Shown here: in pieces, positions 23,604 through 32,514 of the stretch | Layout: the number at the start of each line of letters is the position of its first letter | How positions within the stretch are numbered: position 1 is the stretch's first letter | DNA from: Marinobacter sp. DY40_1A1 | GTDB taxonomy: Bacteria > Pseudomonadota > Gammaproteobacteria > Pseudomonadales > Oleiphilaceae | DNA: 64,000 bases | Direction: 5' to 3' | NCBI RefSeq assembly: GCF_016597815.1 | Contig: NZ_VCHA01000001.1 | Coordinates: 558,001-622,000 of the forward strand | The notes under the pieces: generated by a model | Database searches by the model: none | What the model saw: the letters and a program-made list of their open reading frames with translations, nothing else | What the model was told of the DNA's origin: nothing | Made by a program: the position numbers and the translations under genes

Positions 23604-25613
23604 TTACACCACCATTGGCGGCATCGGGCAGTCCATCTGATCCGCCACAAGCCTCATGAGTTCGTACTCTCTCGGTTCAATCACCCCGTCATAGGTGATG
23701 CAGTGGCCACAGGCGTCAATAATTGCGGGCTTTAATAGCGCTGAGAGCCCGTTAAGAGCTTTGAGTGCTTCCTGCAAATCGCGCATGCTTACCTTGGCAA
23801 GTATTGGGTACTCCGAATCCCCGTTGTTGGCAAATCCGGCCATAGCCTCAAGATACAAGGCGTTAACTTCCTCCTGTGTACTGTCTGATCCAGCCCGGGC
23901 CATAAGACTCAGAAGTCTTTGCAGTGCGGGCATGACGGCCTTGTAGCTGCGGTAACGCACCGGGATTACCCGAGCTGAATCCACCCCGAGATGGCGGGAG
24001 AGAAAGCTGGTAAGAGCCAGCTCGAACAGGGTGACCCGATTATCTGCCTTTACCTGCATCCTCACACACCGGATCAACTCGGCACGCTCTTCAGGGTCCA
24101 GTTTTCTCAGAGCTGGCATTGCGAGTTCCAGGGCCGGAAAGCGAATTGCTTCACCGATTTTCTGGAGCGTCGGAACGAGTTTTGCGAGCAGTTCAGGCTG
24201 TGGGCCAAACAGTGAGTTATCAGGAAGCAGGGCAAGGCGTTCAGACTGTTCTTTCTGGTTCAGGTCACTGATAAGCAGGGCATAACAGAGCTGAATAGCG
24301 CCCGCCCGGGTATAAAGCAAACCGCGAAAGGTTGAGGGCAAGCGTTGCAGCAGTTTGACCGCAAAGTCTTCCCCTTCCGGGCTGATGGTGCCGACTCTCT
24401 CTGACAGTTTTTGCATGCTGGCCGCCGGAGTAGGCGTGTGAGTGGCAATTGCAGAGCCCGACAGGGATGTTCGTCTGCCGGAGGCAGTGCCATAAAGGTC
24501 TGTAGCGGCGCTGGCAAAACCGGATGCGCCAGCTGGCTGCTGGCTCGTGGTTGCGGAGCGCAGGTCATCGCCTGATTCCGTATCGCGCAGGCGGCTTTTG
24601 AGCCGGGCCATAAGCCCCGGCTGAATTGCGTGTATGCGTTGGTCGATAGGCGGGTGAGAGGCAAGCAAAGAGGAGAACTTCATGCGCGTAGCTTCGCCAA
24701 AGCACATGTGGTTCATGTCACTGGCGTGGCCAGTGGTATCCAGGTAACTGCCTCGAAGCCCGATCTTGAAAAGAGCCCCGCCAATCCCGTCCGGATTGCG
24801 GGTGAACTGCACAGATGATGCATCTGCAAGGGTTTCCCGCTGGCGCGACACTGCGGCCTGAATAAGGCGGCCAAAAAATACGCCCACATAGCCGATGACA
24901 AACAGGGCTATGCCGATAATGCCCATGGCCGCCTGGGCCCGGCCATCCCGGTTACGGCCTGTGGTTCGTCCGCCGCTATAGAACGATGAACGAAGCAGGA
25001 AGCCGCCGATTTGCCCAATCATCAAGATGCCGGACAGCAAAGCGATAAGGCGAACGTTCAGGCGCATGTCACCGTTAAAAATGTGGCTGAATTCGTGTCC
25101 CACAACGCCCTGGAGCTCATCTCTGGTTAGTTGTGTGATAGATCCGTGAGTTACTACCATGACGGCGGAACCGGGGGTGTAGCCTGCTACAAAGGCGTTG
25201 ATGCCTGTCTCGTTGTCCATAATGTAGAGTTCGGGCACAGGCACCCCGCTGGCAATGGCCATTTCTTCTACAATATTGCGTAGCTTTCGCTCGTCGCTGT
25301 CGCGGGTATCCGGGTCGATAGGCCGTGCACCAACCATTTTGGCAACGCGGCTTCCACCACCGGCAAGATCTACCCACCGCACGAGGGACCCCACGCATAT
25401 GAGAAGCACCACTGCTGAAGCGGTAATCATGCCGTGGCTGGAAAGCAGCCAGTGGTGAAAGGGTTGGCCCGAGGTCTCACTGCGGGTTACGAAATAACCT
25501 ACCAGACACACAGCCAGGGTAATCAGTATTACTGCTGTCAGAAACAGGAACACCAGCAGACTGGTATTGCGCCGGGCACTTGCCTGGCGCTGGAAAAAAC
25601 CGGGATGAGCCAT
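23604..25613 (-). CDS. M48-family membrane metalloprotease with C-terminal TerB-like region
   Basis: This 669-residue protein has N-terminal membrane segments (about residues 20-42 and 60-79) and an M48 peptidase domain. The zinc site HEFSH is at 173-177 (VVGHEFSHIFNGD), and further hydrophobic stretches lie near 185-205 and 230-250. The domain is close to HtpX-type proteases in inner membrane quality control. The C-terminal half is mainly helical. Its last about 100 residues end DGVIEPREYELMRLVADQMDCPMPP, matching TerB-like domains in the D-G-x-I-x-x-x-E-x-x-x-x-R pattern. Standard HtpX is about 290 residues, so the extension more than doubles the length. The gene lies 11 nt after lemA, a recurrent bacterial pairing. 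The substrate is unknown. Confidence 0.85.
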   Translation of the reverse strand: MAHPGFFQRQASARRNTSLLVFLFLTAVILITLAVCLVGYFVTRSETSGQPFHHWLLSSHGMITASAVVLLICVGSLVRWVDLAGGGSRVAKMVGARPIDPDTRDSDERKLRNIVEEMAIASGVPVPELYIMDNETGINAFVAGYTPGSAVMVVTHGSITQLTRDELQGVVGHEFSHIFNGDMRLNVRLIALLSGILMIGQIGGFLLRSSFYSGGRTTGRNRDGRAQAAMGIIGIALFVIGYVGVFFGRLIQAAVSRQRETLADASSVQFTRNPDGIGGALFKIGLRGSYLDTTGHASDMNHMCFGEATRMKFSSLLASHPPIDQRIHAIQPGLMARLKSRLRDTESGDDLRSATTSQQPAGASGFASAATDLYGTASGRRTSLSGSAIATHTPTPAASMQKLSERVGTISPEGEDFAVKLLQRLPSTFRGLLYTRAGAIQLCYALLISDLNQKEQSERLALLPDNSLFGPQPELLAKLVPTLQKIGEAIRFPALELAMPALRKLDPEERAELIRCVRMQVKADNRVTLFELALTSFLSRHLGVDSARVIPVRYRSYKAVMPALQRLLSLMARAGSDSTQEEVNALYLEAMAGFANNGDSEYPILAKVSMRDLQEALKALNGLSALLKPAIIDACGHCITYDGVIEPREYELMRLVADQMDCPMPPMVV

Positions 25614-25624
25614 GGTTCAGAGAC

Positions 25625-26212
25625 TCAGAAGGCTACTTTGGGAACCTGGCGGGCCTCAGGAGACTCAAGCTCAAGCTGGGAGGTTTCCTTGAAGGCGAAC
25701 ATGCCGGCAATTACGTTGTTGGGGAATTGCTCGCGGAAGATGTTGTAGCTCATTACACCATCGTTATAGGCCTGGCGGGCGAAGGACACCCGGTTTTCTG
25801 TGCTGGAAAGCTCTTCCATCAACTGCTGAATGGTCTCGTTGGCTTTCAGGTCCGGGTAGTTTTCGGCTACGGCGTAAAAATTCGCCAGTGCTTTGGTGAG
25901 CAGGTTCTCAGCACCGCCAAGGCGTTGGATTTTGGTGCCATCACCGGGATCTCTGGCAGCATCTTTCTGGGCGCTTACCGCATTGTTTCTTGCTTCCATC
26001 ACCTGGGTGAGCGTTGATTTTTCATGCACGAGGTAGGCTTTGGCTGCTTCTACCAGGTTGGGAATCAGATCGTGCCTGCGCTGGAGTTGCACATCAATCT
26101 GCGCAAATGCGTTTTTGAATTGGTTGCGCAAGGAAACCAGGCGGTTATATATAGAAACCAGATAAATTACGGCAACGGCAATAACAATCAGGCCAATAAT
26201 GGTAGTTCCCAT
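25625..26212 (-). CDS. lemA: LemA family protein
   Basis: This 195-residue protein has one N-terminal membrane segment (about residues 2-22, TTIIGLIVIAVAVIYLVSIYN) and a helical domain. The domain has the LemA signatures QFKNAFAQIDVQLQRRHDLIPNLVEAAK and, near the end, YNDGVMSYN followed by FPNNVIAGMFAF. LemA proteins form extended helical bundles facing the periplasm. Their function is not settled, but they are very often encoded with M48 metalloproteases. Here the protease gene follows 11 nt downstream on the same strand, so the two form an operon. Confidence 0.93.
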   Translation of the reverse strand: MGTTIIGLIVIAVAVIYLVSIYNRLVSLRNQFKNAFAQIDVQLQRRHDLIPNLVEAAKAYLVHEKSTLTQVMEARNNAVSAQKDAARDPGDGTKIQRLGGAENLLTKALANFYAVAENYPDLKANETIQQLMEELSSTENRVSFARQAYNDGVMSYNIFREQFPNNVIAGMFAFKETSQLELESPEARQVPKVAF

Positions 26213-26235
26213 GGCAACTCCTCAGATGTAATGAA

Positions 26236-28296
26236 TCATGCGTCATTTTCGACGGTTTTCTGGTGAAATTCCTGCACAAAAGCCTCAAAGTCTGCAGGGC
26301 GCAAGGGCTTGCTGAAGAAATAACCCTGCGCCAGCTTGCAGCCACGCTGGGTGAGGTAGTACTCCTGCTCTGCCGTTTCGACACCTTCTGCAACAACTGT
26401 CAGGTTGAGGCTTCTTCCCAGGTCAATGATGGTGTTAGTGATGCGGGTATCTTCTTCATTAACCAGCAGGTCACGAATGAACTGCTTATCAATTTTGAGG
26501 TGCTGTACCGGCATCTTCTTGAGATAGGTAAGGGACGAATAACCGGTTCCGAAGTCGTCTACTGCAATGCTGATACCAGCGCGGTTAAGCGTGTGAAGCT
26601 TGGCTACTGCATCTGCAAGGTTGGTCATAAAACTGGTTTCGGTAACTTCCAGTTCCAGGCGGCCGGCGGGAATGTCATGGCGCTTCAGGGTGCCCAGAAT
26701 ATCATCAACAATACGATCCTGGCGTAGCTGCACCGCAGACAGGTTTACGGCAATGCGTAAAGGCAAGCCTTTGTCTGCCCACAACCTGGCTTGTAGGCAG
26801 GCCTGTTCAAGGACCCACTGGCCAATTTCGACAATAGAGCCGTTGTTTTCTGCGACGGGTATGAAGTAATCCGGTGGCACCAGCCCGCGAACAGGGTGAT
26901 CCCAGCGGAGGAGGGCTTCGGCCCCAATCACTCGCTTGGTTTCAAGGTTCACTTGGGGCTGATAAACAAGGTACAGCTGGTTAAGCGCCAAGGCCTCTGA
27001 CAAATCTTTCTCCAGCTGTTTGCGGTCGCGGATTTCCTGGTCGATGCTGGCAACGTAAAACTGAAAGTGATCCCGGCCTTTCTGTTTGGCCAGTATCATG
27101 GTTTGTTCTGCACTTTGCAGCAGCCGATCGGGCTGGATGGCATCGGAGGGATAAAGCGCAATGCCCAAGGTTGCTGTCATAGAGATGCTTTGGCCTTCGA
27201 GGCCCATGGTTTCGCTGACAGTGGCGAGGATTGCTTCCGCGGTATCTGCAGCTTGAAAGCCGTCTTTCAGACCCTTTTCGGTGATGACAAACTGGTCGCC
27301 ACCGAGACGCGCGATGGTAAAGCGTGATCCGCTAAGTGTACTTATCAACCTGTCTGCGACAGTTTGCAGGGTGAAATCCCCAGTGCGAAAGCCACATTGA
27401 TCGTTGATGGATTTGAAGTCGTCGATGCCGCAAACAATCACAGATAATAATGTGTTGTTGTGTTTGGATTCTTCAATGTCGGCCTTTAACAGTTCCATAA
27501 AACTGTCCCGGCTCAGTAGCCCGGTAAGCTGGTCGTAGCGGGCAAGCCTGCTCACCTTGTCTTCGGCTTCACGGTGACGCTTCTGGCTGTCACCAATGGC
27601 AATGAGCAGCGTGTTGGTAGCACTGACCCAGAGCCCGAGCTCATCTTTCTCGTGGCCGGTTGGTGTAACGACCAGGCGGTCGTCCGGGTGTTCGGGGTTC
27701 ACTTGTTTAACTGAGTCTACGATGCGCAACAATGGGCGAGTCAGAAGCATGTAGAAAACGAAGTACAGCACCATGCCAAGAATAACAGCGGTAGCCACTA
27801 CAGAAGTGAACGTGATCATGGCACGGCTCAGCCACATATGGGCCGAGGGCACAGTATCGTAGTGAACTACAAAGTGGCCGTACACGGTGCCAGGGTCGCC
27901 GCTACGGGTAAGTACTGTGGTGAACTGGCGTCTGGAGTCGAAGATCGCGTTTATTAATGGGTTGAACGCACTATCAGCTTTTGGCCGTTCACGGCTGCTA
28001 AGCGGTTCCCCATTGGTGTGAAGAATCTGGGCTAGCAGTACCGCTTCCCGGGCAAACAGGCCATCGACGACCTGGCTGGCCAAGTCGGCATCGATACTGA
28101 ACACCGCTTGTGTGGCTGCATCTCTAACCATGGCAATGGTTTGCTGGGCCTGGTTATCCAGGTCAGCAGATACGCGCTGTGCATCCAGTACCACTTGTAT
28201 GGCACTTACGATCACACCACTAACCAGCGCGACGGCAAGTATCCACCGAAGGATGCGGTAGCCAAGGCGGTTTTCGACCTCAAAGGATTTCTGCAT
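26236..28296 (-). CDS. Membrane GGDEF-EAL protein, probable c-di-GMP phosphodiesterase
   Basis: The 686-residue protein has a membrane segment at about residues 15-37, a periplasmic sensor of about 120 residues and a second membrane segment near 165-187. A HAMP-like linker, a GGDEF domain (about 250-410) and an EAL domain (about 425-675) follow. The cyclase loop reads RLGGDQFV, so the glutamate of GGDEF is replaced by Gln. The EAL domain keeps EALLRW and DDFGTGYSSLTYLKKMPV, expected of an active phosphodiesterase. Net c-di-GMP degradation, promoting motility, is the likely output. The gene is 23 nt upstream of lemA on the same strand; whether it is in the same operon is unclear. The upstream 269-nt spacer has no gene. 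Confidence 0.9.
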   Translation of the reverse strand: MQKSFEVENRLGYRILRWILAVALVSGVIVSAIQVVLDAQRVSADLDNQAQQTIAMVRDAATQAVFSIDADLASQVVDGLFAREAVLLAQILHTNGEPLSSRERPKADSAFNPLINAIFDSRRQFTTVLTRSGDPGTVYGHFVVHYDTVPSAHMWLSRAMITFTSVVATAVILGMVLYFVFYMLLTRPLLRIVDSVKQVNPEHPDDRLVVTPTGHEKDELGLWVSATNTLLIAIGDSQKRHREAEDKVSRLARYDQLTGLLSRDSFMELLKADIEESKHNNTLLSVIVCGIDDFKSINDQCGFRTGDFTLQTVADRLISTLSGSRFTIARLGGDQFVITEKGLKDGFQAADTAEAILATVSETMGLEGQSISMTATLGIALYPSDAIQPDRLLQSAEQTMILAKQKGRDHFQFYVASIDQEIRDRKQLEKDLSEALALNQLYLVYQPQVNLETKRVIGAEALLRWDHPVRGLVPPDYFIPVAENNGSIVEIGQWVLEQACLQARLWADKGLPLRIAVNLSAVQLRQDRIVDDILGTLKRHDIPAGRLELEVTETSFMTNLADAVAKLHTLNRAGISIAVDDFGTGYSSLTYLKKMPVQHLKIDKQFIRDLLVNEEDTRITNTIIDLGRSLNLTVVAEGVETAEQEYYLTQRGCKLAQGYFFSKPLRPADFEAFVQEFHQKTVENDA

Positions 28297-28491
28297 TCAG
28301 ACCCGTCTTTAGCATTGTTCGTCAGGCGCCCGTAAACTTAAAGCCGCGGAATGTCGGTAAACGGGTCTATACCCTTGCCGACAATGCGGATTATGGTTCA
28401 GGTTAAACCACACTGCATAGAGTATGGGTGATTATTTCAAATACTTCAGAATCCTGACGTTTTTATTTGTAAGTGTGACTGATTCTCCCAC

Positions 28492-28522
28492 AAAAAACGC
28501 CCGCTGCAAGCGGGCGTTTTTT
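28492..28522 (-). terminator. Intrinsic terminator of sodB
   Basis: CGCCCGC and GCGGGCG pair around TGCAA with A- and T-runs of six on either side. It lies about 43 nt after the sodB stop on the minus strand. The symmetric runs would also work on the plus strand. Confidence 0.92.
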
Positions 28523-28565
28523 AGTCAGTCACTGCCGACTGCAACCTGAAATCCAGCCAGAGTAA

Positions 28566-29144
28566 TCAGGCCAGATTTTCGTTCACGAAATCCCAGTTGA
28601 TCAGATTCCAGAACGCGGCCAGGTAGTTCGGGCGGGAGTTGCGATAGTCGATGTAATATGCGTGCTCCCACACGTCAACAGTCAGTACTGGCTTGTCTGC
28701 GCTGGTCAGCGGTGTTTCCGCATTGCTGGTGTTGGCAATAGCAACACTGCCGTCTGCTTTTTTGACCAGCCATGTCCAGCCAGAACCGAAGTTTTTGGCG
28801 GCATTGTCATTAAATTCTTTTTTGAAGTTCTCGAATGAGCCGAACGCCTTTTCGATTGCTTCTTTTGCCGCACCTTTGGGTTCGCCGCCGCCGTTCGGGC
28901 TCAGGCAGTTCCAATAGAAAGTGTGGTTCCACACTTGTGCAGCGTTGTTGAACAATGGGCCACTGGCGCTTTTGATAATGTCTTCGAGTGATTTGTTGGC
29001 GTTGTCCGTACCTTCAACCAGACCGTTCAGGTTGGTTACGTAAGTGTTGTGGTGCTTGCCGTAATGATACTCGAGCGTTTCAGCAGAGATGTGTGGTTCC
29101 AGTGCGTTTTTTTCGTAAGGTAGTGCTGGAAGTTCAAATGCCAT
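28566..29144 (-). CDS. sodB: Iron superoxide dismutase
   Basis: This 192-residue cytoplasmic enzyme dismutates superoxide to peroxide and oxygen. The four metal ligands are visible: His27 (YHYGKHH), His74 (VWNHTFYW), Asp157 and His161 (DVWEHAYY). The length and the AAQVWNHTFYW and GSGWTWLV motifs fit the Fe-type SodB rather than the Mn-type. A perfect FNR/Anr box lies 63 nt upstream of the start codon, suggesting oxygen-responsive control. The gene follows purK on the same strand after 89 nt and has its own terminator. Confidence 0.95.
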   Translation of the reverse strand: MAFELPALPYEKNALEPHISAETLEYHYGKHHNTYVTNLNGLVEGTDNANKSLEDIIKSASGPLFNNAAQVWNHTFYWNCLSPNGGGEPKGAAKEAIEKAFGSFENFKKEFNDNAAKNFGSGWTWLVKKADGSVAIANTSNAETPLTSADKPVLTVDVWEHAYYIDYRNSRPNYLAAFWNLINWDFVNENLA

Positions 29145-29206
29145 GAGGTCGTTCTCCCTGGTCTCTCTGTTTATGGTGTGTGTCTCGAACCTTATATGGG
29201 GTCGAT

Positions 29207-29220
29207 TTGATCGATATCAA
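29207..29220 (-). promoter_or_regulatory. Perfect FNR/Anr box upstream of sodB
   Basis: TTGAT-CGAT-ATCAA (on the minus strand TTGAT-ATCG-ATCAA) matches the FNR/Anr consensus TTGATNNNNATCAA at all specified positions. It is 63 nt upstream of the sodB ATG, in the 89-nt spacer to purK. It also sits inside a GGGGT/ACCCC inverted repeat. Activation or repression cannot be told without the transcription start. Confidence 0.65.
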
Positions 29221-29233
29221 CCCCTAAGGCGAT

Positions 29234-30358
29234 TCATTCTTTACGGTTGCTGATAAGTGAGCTGTTGAATTCAGGGCTGCCAGGCAGAAATTGCACGCAG
29301 TTTCTGACCCGCCAAACCAGCTCTTCATAACTGTCCGCAAGAACATTAACGTGGCCTAGCTTGCGCCCGGGCCGCTCACCTTTGTTGTAAAGATGCACAT
29401 GAGCGTAAGGGAGTTCCAGCAGACGTTCAACATCTCCGTGTTCTCCGATGATGTTAATCATGCAGCTTAGGCCTCGGGGCTCAACGCTGCCTAGTGGGTG
29501 CCCGCTTACGGCCCGGATGTGGTTCTCAAACTGGCTGGTCATTGCGCCTTCAATAGTCCAGTGCCCTGAGTTGTGAACCCGGGGTGCCATCTCATTGGCC
29601 ACCAGCCCGTTGGCTGTTTCAAACAGTTCCAGGGTAAGTACACCTACGTACCCCAGCTCGTTCAACAATGCCTTTATATACCGCTCGGCATCTTCCTGAA
29701 CGTGTTTTTCCAGTTTCGGTGCGGGGGCGATGGCGTAGCGCAAGATCCCTTCGTGGTGAACGTTTTCTGAAATCGGGTAGAAGGCCAGCTGGCCATCCTC
29801 ACCGCGCACAGCAATGATAGAAACTTCGCGGCTGAACTCTACAAATTTTTCGACCATCAGCCGTGGGTGCCCGATGCTTTCCCAAGCGGCTTCTGCATCT
29901 TCCGGGCTTTTCAGAACGGCCTGGCCTTTGCCGTCATATCCTTCGGTGTTGGATTTGGCAACAACCGGGCAACCCAGACTTTCCGCAGCGGCTTTCAGGG
30001 ATTCAGCGCTGTCGGCAATTTTCCATTGGGGGGTTGGGATGCCAAGCTCGCCGAACAGTGTTTTTTCGGCTTCGCGATTCTGGCAAATCTGGAGGGCGCG
30101 GGGGCAGGGGTGGACTGGCTTTTCTTTTGCCAGTGCTTCTGCGACCTCGACCGGAAGGTGTTCAAATTCGTAGGTTACGCGATCTACCCGTGAGAGAAAG
30201 TCGTCTAGGTATTTGCCTTCGCGATCAATGATAACTTCACCCAAACCAGCGCTGGGGCTGCCGGACATGTCATAGAAAACAAAGGTTTTGGCCAGCGGAT
30301 ATCCGGCGAGGGCAAGCATTCTTCCCAGTTGGCCGGCACCTAATACACCAATTCTCAT
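29234..30358 (-). CDS. purK: N5-carboxyaminoimidazole ribonucleotide synthase
   Basis: This 374-residue ATP-grasp enzyme converts AIR, bicarbonate and ATP to N5-CAIR in purine synthesis. The start is MRIGVLGAGQLGRMLALAGYP; the nine residues upstream of it are not conserved. ATP-grasp features include PVVAKSNTEGYDGKGQ in the central region and LFETANGLVANEMAPRVHNSGHWT towards the C-terminus. PurE, the next enzyme, is encoded upstream on the same strand. Unusually, the two are separated by 206 nt containing long hairpin repeat copy 3 rather than being directly adjacent. Confidence 0.95.
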   Translation of the reverse strand: MRIGVLGAGQLGRMLALAGYPLAKTFVFYDMSGSPSAGLGEVIIDREGKYLDDFLSRVDRVTYEFEHLPVEVAEALAKEKPVHPCPRALQICQNREAEKTLFGELGIPTPQWKIADSAESLKAAAESLGCPVVAKSNTEGYDGKGQAVLKSPEDAEAAWESIGHPRLMVEKFVEFSREVSIIAVRGEDGQLAFYPISENVHHEGILRYAIAPAPKLEKHVQEDAERYIKALLNELGYVGVLTLELFETANGLVANEMAPRVHNSGHWTIEGAMTSQFENHIRAVSGHPLGSVEPRGLSCMINIIGEHGDVERLLELPYAHVHLYNKGERPGRKLGHVNVLADSYEELVWRVRNCVQFLPGSPEFNSSLISNRKE

Positions 30359-30407
30359 TTGTGTTCTCCTGCCGCTGTCGGGCATTGATCAAAGTTTGGG
30401 GGAGTGG

Positions 30408-30534
30408 GCGGGCAGGGCTTTCCAAAACTGTGCGGAGCCATGGATGGCGGAGCCAAGCGTACATGGATGTATTCACAGCGTGTTTTGGAAAGTCCTGCCC
30501 GCACGCTCCTGCACAGTTTTGGAAAGCCTTGCCC
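30408..30534 (-). repeat. Long hairpin repeat, copy 3, with a third arm
   Basis: Arms at 30408-30428 and 30482-30502 (21 bp, one G-T pair) enclose a 53-nt loop whose minus-strand reading matches the other copies: TACATCCATGTA and GCCATCCATGGC give the two small hairpins. A third arm at 30511-30534 can replace the second arm, pairing with 30410-30433 at 23 of 24 positions. Two mutually exclusive stems are thus possible. The element lies between purE and purK, which are transcribed across it on the minus strand. Confidence 0.85.
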
Positions 30535-30564
30535 CAGCCGCGCAATCTGAACTGGTCAGTGGGC

Positions 30565-31056
30565 TCACTGATCTTGCGGATCAGGGTTGTCCAGGATTGT
30601 TTGGGTCTGTGTTGCCCGGAACTCGTCTACCGTTTTTCTCACATCGGCATCAAAGGTGCCAATAATTTGTGCGGCCAGTAAACCGGCATTGGTGGCACCG
30701 GCGTTGCCGATGGCCAGGGTGCCTACAGCAATGCCGCCTGGCATTTGCACGATGGAGAGTAGCGAATCAAGGCCGCTGAGTGCTTTGGACTGAACGGGCA
30801 CGCCCAGTACGGGTAAAGAGGTCTGCGATGCGACCATGCCGGGCAGGTGAGCTGCGCCGCCGGCGCCCGCAATGATGACTTTCAGGCCGCGGTCGGAGGC
30901 GCTTTTCGCGTAGTCGAAAAGGAGATCCGGGGTGCGGTGGGCTGAGACGACTTTGGTTTCATAGGCTACGCCGAGTTTTTCGAGCATGTTGGCGGCGTGT
31001 TCCATGGTGGGCCAGTCGGATTTGGAGCCCATGATAAGACCTACAAGCGGCTGCAT
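30565..31056 (-). CDS. purE: N5-carboxyaminoimidazole ribonucleotide mutase
   Basis: This 163-residue class I PurE rearranges N5-CAIR to CAIR, directly after PurK in purine synthesis. The conserved GSKSDWPTM lies at residues 10-18. The active-site SAHRTPD motif and the [14 protein letters not shown] loop follow. The start giving [15 protein letters not shown] is preferred; an in-frame upstream ATG adds 12 unconserved residues. The gene is flanked by hairpin repeat copy 3 downstream and copy 4 upstream. Confidence 0.95.
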   Translation of the reverse strand: MQPLVGLIMGSKSDWPTMEHAANMLEKLGVAYETKVVSAHRTPDLLFDYAKSASDRGLKVIIAGAGGAAHLPGMVASQTSLPVLGVPVQSKALSGLDSLLSIVQMPGGIAVGTLAIGNAGATNAGLLAAQIIGTFDADVRKTVDEFRATQTQTILDNPDPQDQ

Positions 31057-31366
31057 ACGCAACTGTCCTGTGATAATTGGAAAGCCGGACATTGTATGTT
31101 TTGGCTATCTGCCATGCAAGGAAGGTCTTTGGGTGCATGGTACGGCAGGGGCTTCTTTTCCAGGAACCGCTACAAGCACGTCCCTGTGCGCTTGTCTCCG
31201 GCCGTCCATGGCCTACGACATTCCTGGAAAAGAAGCCCCTACCGTACCCCGATCCCTGGCGTGGGAACGTATAACTCATACCTTTTGGTTTCTTCATTTC
31301 AACCCTTTGGCAGGTGCATGTATTATCAGGGCCAGTTAAATGAATCGCCCATACCCAGGAGTAGTA
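31057..31366. other. Divergent intergenic region with repeat copy 4
   Basis: This 310-nt spacer between purE (minus) and the coiled-coil protein gene (plus) contains no gene. Its main content is long hairpin repeat copy 4 (31139-31248). No PurR-like box or clear promoter was recognised. Confidence 0.6.
31139..31248 (+). repeat. Long hairpin repeat, copy 4
   Basis: Arms at 31139-31166 and 31221-31248 (28 bp, 27 paired) enclose a 54-nt loop. The loop is the most diverged of the five but keeps the layout: GCAC-GTCCCT-GTGC and GGCC-GTCCAT-GGCC form the two small hairpins. The innermost arm end is TTCCAGGAA. It lies between divergent genes, where a transcription terminator would have no obvious use. 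Confidence 0.88.
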
Positions 31367-32359
31367 ATGGAACCCATCCGTCCAGATGACGATGAGCTCA
31401 GAGCTGAACGACCTATCGGCACGCCGGAAAAAAAAGCGCCTGCCCAGAAGAAGCCGAAATCTTCAGGCGAGAGTGTTGGTAAGAGTGGAAGCAAAAGCGC
31501 AGGGGGTAATCCCAAGCCACCGAAGCAAGCCAGGAGCGCCAGTAATGGCGGCGGTAGCGGTCGGTCTGGGTTGGCTGTTTTATGGCTATTGGTGATTGCG
31601 GTGGCTGTTGCATCTGTGGCGGGATGGTATTCCCAGAATCAGCGGCTTCAGGTTTTGGAGGCGCAGTTGGAAGAGGCAGACTACTGGGCGCGGCAGAGTA
31701 AGTTGGCGTTGGCGCGGTTTGAGGGAGATCTTTCAGAGACAGGAGAGACTCTGGCAGAGAGCGGCGCGTCTTTGGCTGAGAATCTGGAGGCCCAGAAGAA
31801 GCAGTTGGATGCAGCGGATAGTGAAATACGGAAGCTTTGGGTTATCGCAAACGAGCGAAACAAAAAGCAGTTGGAAGATCATCAAAACCGGATTGCTGCG
31901 GTAGAAACCAGGCTTACTGAAAACCAGAAAGCATTGGCCGATACGAGCGCTACGGTTGAGAAGGTTCGGGTGTCGCTTGGTGCTGATGTGGCCGCGTTAG
32001 CGAAGCAAACAGAAACGTCCCTGGCCGTGTTGGAGGCTGCAAATCGTCAGGCAACAGAGCAGTTGACCACGCTGTCTAAGCAGTTGGCGGATGTTGACCA
32101 GGTTGTTGAGCAGCGGGTACGGCGTTTTGAGCAGGAGCAGAAGCTTGGGATCAGCGGCATAGAAGGGCGCTTGTCTGTCCTTGAGAAGAAGTTGGCCGGG
32201 CTTTCCAGTAAAGACGGTGAGCAGGCCCTCAGGAATGAGTTGGCGGCGATCAAGAGGGATGTGCAGGCGATTGATTCGTCCCGTGCGCAACTTACGTCGC
32301 GGCTTGTAAGGTTGTCAGAAGAGGTTAATCAGCTTCGTAGCCAGGTGTCCGGCCAGTAG
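31367..32359 (+). CDS. Membrane-anchored coiled-coil protein, function unknown
   Basis: The family of this 330-residue protein is not recognised. The N-terminal about 65 residues are polar and rich in Lys, Pro, Gly and Ser. They are followed by one membrane segment (about 69-86, LAVLWLLVIAVAVASVAGW) and a long, almost uninterrupted coiled coil to the C-terminus with many Leu/Ala heptads and Gln/Glu/Lys. Topology suggests a short cytoplasmic tail and a periplasmic coiled coil. The ATG at 31367 is chosen because AGGAG precedes it; an ATG nine codons upstream lacks a good site. The gene is alone between repeat copy 4 and a lipoprotein gene. Confidence 0.7.
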   Translation: MEPIRPDDDELRAERPIGTPEKKAPAQKKPKSSGESVGKSGSKSAGGNPKPPKQARSASNGGGSGRSGLAVLWLLVIAVAVASVAGWYSQNQRLQVLEAQLEEADYWARQSKLALARFEGDLSETGETLAESGASLAENLEAQKKQLDAADSEIRKLWVIANERNKKQLEDHQNRIAAVETRLTENQKALADTSATVEKVRVSLGADVAALAKQTETSLAVLEAANRQATEQLTTLSKQLADVDQVVEQRVRRFEQEQKLGISGIEGRLSVLEKKLAGLSSKDGEQALRNELAAIKRDVQAIDSSRAQLTSRLVRLSEEVNQLRSQVSGQ

Positions 32360-32514
32360 TAGCTAATCTGGAATATACCCGAGTGGCGCCGCACTGGTAG
32401 TGGGCGCCCACTTTCGTAACATTTTGTTATCCATCTCTTGCGGTACCTCTCATTTATACCGCGTGGCAGTTGCTATGATCGGGCAACTCACCAAAGGATG
32501 AAGAGTTAACAAAA

